Assembly: GCA_958436175.1 (NCBI GenBank)
Contig: CAUBJF010000004.1
Coordinates: 62,001 to 126,000, forward strand
Direction of reading: 5' to 3'
Origin: an uncultured Muribaculaceae bacterium
GTDB lineage: Bacteria > Bacteroidota > Bacteroidia > Bacteroidales > Muribaculaceae
DNA: 64,000 nt
A program made the position numbers and the translations under genes. Within the stretch, counting starts at the first letter, position 1; the number at the start of each line of letters is the position of its first letter. The notes under the pieces were generated by a model that saw only the letters and a list, made by a program, of their open reading frames with translations, ran no database searches and was not told the origin of the DNA. Positions 59,437 to 64,000 of the stretch are shown here, in pieces.

Positions 59437-60780
59437 TCAATGACTTATTGTGTTGCGGGTAGAGGTGGCACGGAGGAAGAAATAGAGGTATAGGACACCG
59501 GCGAGCAGGAGGCATACCGAGAAACTCAGCACTATGCCGTAGAGCCCCATGCCGAGGGGGAAGGCGAAGAGATAAGTGCACGGAATTCCTACTACGATAT
59601 AGCTGACAAAGGCGATATAGAGCATGGGCATAGCTTTAGAGGTGCCTCGCAGGGCGTTGGCGAAGCTTATCTGTGTAGCGTCGCCAAACTGGTACATTAT
59701 TAGCGGGAATATCAGGCTTACGGCGAGAGCGACAACTTCAGCGTCATTGGAGAAAAGCCCCATGATATGTTTTCCCCCGAAGAAGAACACGGCTGAGGTT
59801 ATCATCATAGCGAGGAGAATGAGATGGTAGCCACCGTAGGCTATACGGCGCATGGACGCGTTGTCGCACCTTCCGGCGGCATGGCTGACAGGTATTGCCA
59901 TGGCAGCTCCGATGCTGTAGTAGATGCAGAAGCCGAGCATGCCGCTGATGGCGATAATCTGGAAAGAAGCCAGAGATATGGCACCGAGCCATCCGGCCAT
60001 GATTGCGGAGCCGGAGAACGAGGCTGTCTCGAAGGCCATCTGCATGGACACCGGGAAGCTCGTCTTGGTAATCTTTCTGGCGAGCAGTTTTCCGCCGTGT
60101 CGTGCGGCATGGAATCCTGCGAGGTAAGGACGGCCCATAGGCCTGAAAAAGAAGATGTATATGATGGCAAGAGCGCAGACAATACGCGCTATCAGGGTGC
60201 TTATGCCGGCTCCGGTCAGGCCGAGCTCGGGCATTCCGAAATGACCGAAAATCAGGATATAGTTGCCGACTATATTGAGCGCGTTGGCCGACAGTACTAT
60301 CCACGTCGGCAGCGAGGTGTTGTTGATACCGAAACTCCACTGTGCCAGGACGTTGAAGATAACGACGGGTATCATGCCCGAAAGTACGATGAGGTAGTAG
60401 GGACGGATGAGCGGGAGGAGCTGTTCGGGCTGGCCGAGACGGTCGAGGTTGAAATATACGAGGGTCATGACAGCGGTGACGATAAGGGCGAAGATGGTGT
60501 TGACTCTCAGGCCAATGCGCACGGCGCGGCCTATGTCGTCCTTCTCCTTGCGTGCAAACATGGCACCGACGATAGGTGTCAGGCCGTAGGAGAAACCCAC
60601 ACAGGCGAATATGGCGATATTGAAGAAGTTATTGACGAAAGAAGCCGAGGCCAGGGCTTCGGTGGAATAGTGGCCCACCATGATATTGTCGGCAAAGCCA
60701 ACGGCTATGTTCCCGAGTTGGCCTAAGAACAGAGGAAATGCAAGGCGGCCTATGGTTCTGTAGACGTCTATGTATCTCAT
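59437..60780 (-). CDS. MATE family multidrug/toxin efflux transporter
   Basis: A 447-residue protein with about 12 helices in two pseudo-symmetric halves. Family segments: FPLFLGQLGNIAVGFADNIMVGHYS in TM1 (here FPLFLGQLGNIAVGF and ADNIMVGHYS), VGFSYGLTPIVGAMFARKE, MAFETASFSGSAIMAGWLG and GDATQISFANALRGTSKA. It exports cationic compounds with Na+ or H+ exchange. A terminator-like hairpin separates it from the upstream BI-1 gene. Confidence 0.95.
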   Translation of the reverse strand: MRYIDVYRTIGRLAFPLFLGQLGNIAVGFADNIMVGHYSTEALASASFVNNFFNIAIFACVGFSYGLTPIVGAMFARKEKDDIGRAVRIGLRVNTIFALIVTAVMTLVYFNLDRLGQPEQLLPLIRPYYLIVLSGMIPVVIFNVLAQWSFGINNTSLPTWIVLSANALNIVGNYILIFGHFGMPELGLTGAGISTLIARIVCALAIIYIFFFRPMGRPYLAGFHAARHGGKLLARKITKTSFPVSMQMAFETASFSGSAIMAGWLGAISLASFQIIAISGMLGFCIYYSIGAAMAIPVSHAAGRCDNASMRRIAYGGYHLILLAMMITSAVFFFGGKHIMGLFSNDAEVVALAVSLIFPLIMYQFGDATQISFANALRGTSKAMPMLYIAFVSYIVVGIPCTYLFAFPLGMGLYGIVLSFSVCLLLAGVLYLYFFLRATSTRNTISH

Positions 60781-60807
60781 GATTTACTTTTGGTCGGACG
60801 GTAAAAT

Positions 60808-60846
60808 GAGGATGCACTTACTTCCTCGGCGGAAGAGTGCATCCTC
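60808..60846 (-). terminator. Terminator after the manC-argS-BI-1 gene set
   Basis: GAGGATGCACT (60808-60818) pairs perfectly with AGTGCATCCTC (60836-60846), with further pairing inside (CTTCC with GGAAG). On the minus strand it is followed by ATTTT. Confidence 0.8.
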
Positions 60847-60866
60847 GTATCTTTTGCAGAGCTGTG

Positions 60867-61601
60867 TCAGTCGCGGCTGCTGCCTCCGAAAATGCGGAGA
60901 AGGAAGAGGAAGAGGTTGATGAAATCGAGGTAGAGGTTGAGTGCGCCGATAGTGGCGAGCTTGCCGATAGAGTCGGCCGGAGCCATGGCTGCAAGCTGCT
61001 TGACCTGCTGGGTGTCCCATGCGGTGAGACCTACGAAGATGAACACGCCGACGATAGATATGATCCAGTCGAAGGTGCTGCTCTTCATGAAGATGTTGAC
61101 TATCATCGCGATGACGAGTCCTATCAGGGCATAGAACAGATAGTTGCCTATCTTTGAAAGGTCTGACGATGTGAAGTAGCCGTAGATTGTCATGGCACCG
61201 AATGTGGCGGCAGTGATGAAGAATGTCTTGACAATTGCCTGGGGGCTGTAGGCGTAGAATATGGTGCATAGCATAAGGCCGTTGACTACGGCAAAGAGGT
61301 AGAACAGCAGTGTGGCTGTGGAGCTGCTGAGACGGTTGATTGCGCCGGAGATGGCGAAAACAAGGCCGAATTCAGCGATTATCAGCACCCACATGAACCA
61401 GCTGTGGGCAACGAGGAAGTTCATATATCCGGGGCTGCTGGCAGCAAAAAGCGAGGTAAAGGCAGTGACGAGCAGGGCGAGGGTCATCTTTAAGTAGACG
61501 CGCTTCATCGTCTTCGATACCGTAGTCGTGAGGTTGCGCGAGTCCTCGGGACGAAGTTCGTACCGTCCGTAGGGATCGCCATTGTAATTGTTCTGGTACA
61601 T
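60867..61601 (-). CDS. Bax inhibitor-1/YccA family membrane protein
   Basis: A 244-residue protein with about seven helices after a soluble N-terminus. Family segments: TVSKTMKRVYLKMTLALLVTAF (here KTMKRVYLKMTLALLVTAF), FAVVNGLMLCTIFYAYSP, TFGAMTIYGYFTSSDLSK and LTAWDTQQVKQLA. Members form pH-sensitive calcium leak channels or interact with membrane proteases (as E. coli YccA with FtsH). It starts 18 nt after argS. Confidence 0.94.
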   Translation of the reverse strand: MYQNNYNGDPYGRYELRPEDSRNLTTTVSKTMKRVYLKMTLALLVTAFTSLFAASSPGYMNFLVAHSWFMWVLIIAEFGLVFAISGAINRLSSSTATLLFYLFAVVNGLMLCTIFYAYSPQAIVKTFFITAATFGAMTIYGYFTSSDLSKIGNYLFYALIGLVIAMIVNIFMKSSTFDWIISIVGVFIFVGLTAWDTQQVKQLAAMAPADSIGKLATIGALNLYLDFINLFLFLLRIFGGSSRD

Positions 61602-61619
61602 TGTTATTCTGTTTAATTA

Positions 61620-63404
61620 TTACATGCGTTCGGGCACCTTGATACCGAGGAGAGCCATTGCCGATTTGACGGTGCGTGCGGTAGCATCCGAGATGGCCAG
61701 GCGCAGGGAGCGGACAGCGGTGTCTTCTTCGCGGAGGATCGAGTAGTCGTGGTAGAACTGGTTGTATTCTTTCACCAGGTCGTAGGCGTAGTTTGCAATC
61801 AGGGCCGGGGAATAGTTGGCAGCTGCATCGGCAACTACCGAGGGATAGTCGGCAAGGCGCTGGATGAGGGCTGTTTCCTTCTCGTTGGGAGTTACGTCGG
61901 CGTAGGATGCGCGGTCGTAACCGGCCTCGTCGGCACGGCGGAGCACCGAGCGGATACGGGCGTAAGTGTACTGTATGAAGGGGCCAGTGTTGCCGTTGAA
62001 GTCGATACTTTCGCGAGGGTTGAAAGTCATGTTCTTGCGAGGGTCGACTTTGAGGAGGAAGTACTTAAGAGCTCCTAGGCCTACAGTCTCGGCGATTTCG
62101 GCGATTTCGGATTCCGAAAGTCCGTCGAGCTTGCCGAGCTGCTGCGATACTTCCTTGGCGGTGTTAACCATTTCCTCCATGAGGTCGTCGGCATCAACGA
62201 CGGTACCTTCGCGGCTCTTCATCTTGCCTTCGGGAAGCTCGACCATGCCGTAGCTGAAGTGTACGAGGTCCTTTCCCCACTTGAATCCGAGGCGGTCGAG
62301 AAGGATGGAGAGAACCTGGAAGTGGTAGTTCTGTTCGTTGCCTACGACGTAGATCATCTTGTCGATGGGATAGTCGTCGAAACGCTGCTTGGCGGTACCG
62401 ATGTCCTGGGTCATGTAGACGGAAGTGCCGTCGGAACGGAGCAGGAGCTTCTCGTCGAGACCTTCGCCGGTGAGGTCGGCCCATACGGAGCCGTCTTCGC
62501 GGCGGTAGAGAAGACCTTTTTCGAGGCCTTCGAGTACTTTCTGTTTGCCGTCGAGGTATGTCTTGCTCTCGTAGTATATTTTGTCGAACCCGACACCCAT
62601 GCGGTGGTATGTTTCGTCGAAACCGGCGTATACCCAGGAGTTCATCATTTCCCAGAGGGAACGAATTTCCTGGTCGCCTTCTTCCCATTTGCGGAGCATG
62701 GCGCGGGCGTCGGCCATGAGGGTAGAAGCTGCTTCGGCTTCTTCCTTGGTCATTCCCTTAGCCTGAAGCTCGGCCAGTTCGGCTTTGTAGTGCTTGTCGA
62801 AAGCCACGTAGCAGTCGCCTACGAGGTGGTCGCCCTTGATGCCGGAGCTCTCGGGTGTGGCACCGTCGAACCAGCGCTGCCATGCGAGCATGGACTTGCA
62901 GATATGAATGCCGCGGTCGTTGACGATGTTTGTCTTGACAACTTTATTGCCTGCAGCTTTAAGGATATTTGAAAGGCTGCTGCCTAAGAGAATGTTGCGG
63001 AGGTGTCCCAGATGCAGTGGCTTGTTGGTGTTGGGTGACGAATATTCGACCATCACCAGAGGGCTCTGGTCGGTCAGAGGTATGGTGCCGTAGTCGGGAT
63101 TGTCCTCGATGTTCTTGAGAATGCCGTTCCAGAATGTCGGAGTGATGACAAGATTTAGAAATCCCTTGACTACATTGAACGACGATACGGCGGGTTCGTT
63201 CTCGACGAGCCACTGTCCTATATCATTCCCGACAGCTTCGGGCGATTTGTGGGCCGCTTTGACCCAGGGGAAGACAACGATGGTGAGGTTGCCCTCGAAT
63301 TCCTTTCGTGTTGCCTGTGGTACGATGCTCGAGGCTTCTGCGTCGATGCCGTAGAGTGCTTTTACGGCTTTGGCAGTAGAGCTGGCTATTATCTGGTCTA
63401 TCAT
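61620..63404 (-). CDS. argS: Arginine--tRNA ligase
   Basis: A 594-residue class I synthetase of normal size. The HIGH-type motif is NKPLHLGHLRN, preceded by VEYSSPNT. MTQDIGTAKQRF and VGNEQNYHFQVL are catalytic core segments, and the C-terminal DALR domain contains YTYARIRSVLRR. It charges tRNA-Arg. It sits between a mannose-1-phosphate guanylyltransferase gene (19 nt) and the BI-1 gene (18 nt). Confidence 0.98.
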   Translation of the reverse strand: MIDQIIASSTAKAVKALYGIDAEASSIVPQATRKEFEGNLTIVVFPWVKAAHKSPEAVGNDIGQWLVENEPAVSSFNVVKGFLNLVITPTFWNGILKNIEDNPDYGTIPLTDQSPLVMVEYSSPNTNKPLHLGHLRNILLGSSLSNILKAAGNKVVKTNIVNDRGIHICKSMLAWQRWFDGATPESSGIKGDHLVGDCYVAFDKHYKAELAELQAKGMTKEEAEAASTLMADARAMLRKWEEGDQEIRSLWEMMNSWVYAGFDETYHRMGVGFDKIYYESKTYLDGKQKVLEGLEKGLLYRREDGSVWADLTGEGLDEKLLLRSDGTSVYMTQDIGTAKQRFDDYPIDKMIYVVGNEQNYHFQVLSILLDRLGFKWGKDLVHFSYGMVELPEGKMKSREGTVVDADDLMEEMVNTAKEVSQQLGKLDGLSESEIAEIAETVGLGALKYFLLKVDPRKNMTFNPRESIDFNGNTGPFIQYTYARIRSVLRRADEAGYDRASYADVTPNEKETALIQRLADYPSVVADAAANYSPALIANYAYDLVKEYNQFYHDYSILREEDTAVRSLRLAISDATARTVKSAMALLGIKVPERM

Positions 63405-63423
63405 TTTTTATGTTGTGGTTCTC

Positions 63424-64000
63424 TTATTCGTATTTGTCGCCGAACTTCAGCTTCGCGTCGGTGACCATCTGTTTGATTTTCTGCTCGCGCGCCTTGGGAC
63501 ATATCAGAAGTACGCCGTCGGCATCTGAAATGATGTAGTCCACGAGGCCGTCGACAACGATGAGCTTCTCGCCACGGATGGCAAATATGTTGCCGTGCGA
63601 ATTATAAGCCAGTACGTTGCAGTTCTGTGTCACGTTGGCCTCGCTGTTCTTGGGCGAGAGATCGTAGAGGGCGCTCCATGTCCCGAGGTCGTTCCAGCCG
63701 AAGGACACAGTCTCGACATAGACGTTGTCGGCTTTTTCCATTACCGAGAAATCTATCGAGATATTCATGCATGTAGGGAATTCGTTCTCGATGAAGGCTG
63801 TTTCCTCGGTTTTGTTGAGGTAGACTTGCGGCGTTGCACGGTCGAAGATAGCGGCCATATCGGGGACATATTTGTAGAGTGCCTCGCGGATGGATTTCAC
63901 CGACCATAGAAAAATACCCGAATTCCAGAAAAATTCTCCTGTGGCAAGGAAAACTTTTGCAAGTTCGAGGTCCGGCTTTTCGGTAAATGTCTTGACTTTG
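63424..64000 (-). CDS. manC: Mannose-1-phosphate guanylyltransferase, C-terminal part (5' end beyond window)
   Basis: The frame is open to the window edge on the minus strand, so only the last 192 residues are visible; the GTG at 63900 is not the start. TFTEKPD, GEFFWNSGIFLWSV, PTCMNISIDFSVMEKADNVYV and SFGWNDLGTWSALY are the conserved substrate-binding segments of GDP-mannose pyrophosphorylase. The beta-helix region follows (NVLAYNSHGNIFAIRGEKLIVVDG, here NVLAYNSHGNIF and AIRGEKLIVVDG). The protein ends at KFGDKYE without the cupin isomerase domain, so it is the monofunctional form. It makes GDP-mannose, the precursor of GDP-fucose used by GT10 enzymes. Confidence 0.93.
   Translation of the reverse strand, partial: KVKTFTEKPDLELAKVFLATGEFFWNSGIFLWSVKSIREALYKYVPDMAAIFDRATPQVYLNKTEETAFIENEFPTCMNISIDFSVMEKADNVYVETVSFGWNDLGTWSALYDLSPKNSEANVTQNCNVLAYNSHGNIFAIRGEKLIVVDGLVDYIISDADGVLLICPKAREQKIKQMVTDAKLKFGDKYE

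Overview
The window looks like a chromosomal segment of a gut Bacteroidales, most likely a Muribaculaceae-type commensal. The signs are: no clear Shine-Dalgarno sites; many Bacteroidota promoters with a -7 box TAnnTTTG, often with TTG 19-22 nt upstream; secreted glycosidases and lipoproteins with N-terminal Cys lipoboxes; a PorZ-like propeller protein; TonB-linked outer membrane barrels; and typical Bacteroidota families (DUF2851, DUF4254, PCMD). The placement rests on gene content only. I saw no rRNA, tRNA, CRISPR array, integrase or transposase.

Layout. 1-10463 (+) is a secreted glycan and phosphoester degradation run: the end of a PA14 protein, an EEP-family lipoprotein, alkaline phosphatase, an MGH1-like glycosidase, two tandem GH20 hexosaminidases and a PA14-tailed metallophosphoesterase. 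10610-11695 (+) is an acyltransferase. 11772-19147 (-) is the operon nadA-leuS-rdgB-porZ-like-hypothetical. 19148-23658 is a visibly AT-rich accessory stretch: small paralogous lipoproteins flanked by a 38-bp direct repeat copied from the nadA 5' region, gene fragments, a remnant of a Fic/AAA-type protein, and a membrane protein with a PD-(D/E)XK-like domain. 23659-30546 (-) holds a phosphodiesterase, a nitroreductase, three FKBP-type prolyl isomerases and an outer membrane barrel. 30710-36368 holds a PAS protein, a beta-lactamase-fold hydrolase, a TPP-riboswitch-controlled thiamine uptake pair and a PCMD protein.

36673-41730 (+) carries DUF4254-GT9-ruvB-uvrC-lipoprotein. 41738-44817 (-) is a tightly overlapping operon: ferredoxin-type membrane protein, thyA, folA, GT10 fucosyltransferase. 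44899-51257 (+) is the most unusual part. It is a five-gene, translationally coupled operon: a membrane protein with two Rossmann/RCK-like domains and a RyR-like tail, a helical protein of unknown family, a stand-alone ryanodine-receptor (RyR) domain protein, a PcrA/UvrD helicase and a HAD phosphatase. I consider the first three genes the best candidate for an undescribed signalling or ion-channel system. 51336-64000 is mostly housekeeping: GH31, ribE, DUF2851, a PatB-like enzyme-aroA-small protein-metal permease operon, MATE, BI-1, argS and the 3' part of a mannose-1-phosphate guanylyltransferase gene.

Several start codons were moved because a promoter box overlaps or lies inside the longest open frame (23659, 31045, 44899, 51336 and 58162 genes), or because the longer frame is a chance extension (thyA, aroA, the GT10 gene, the second FKBP gene).
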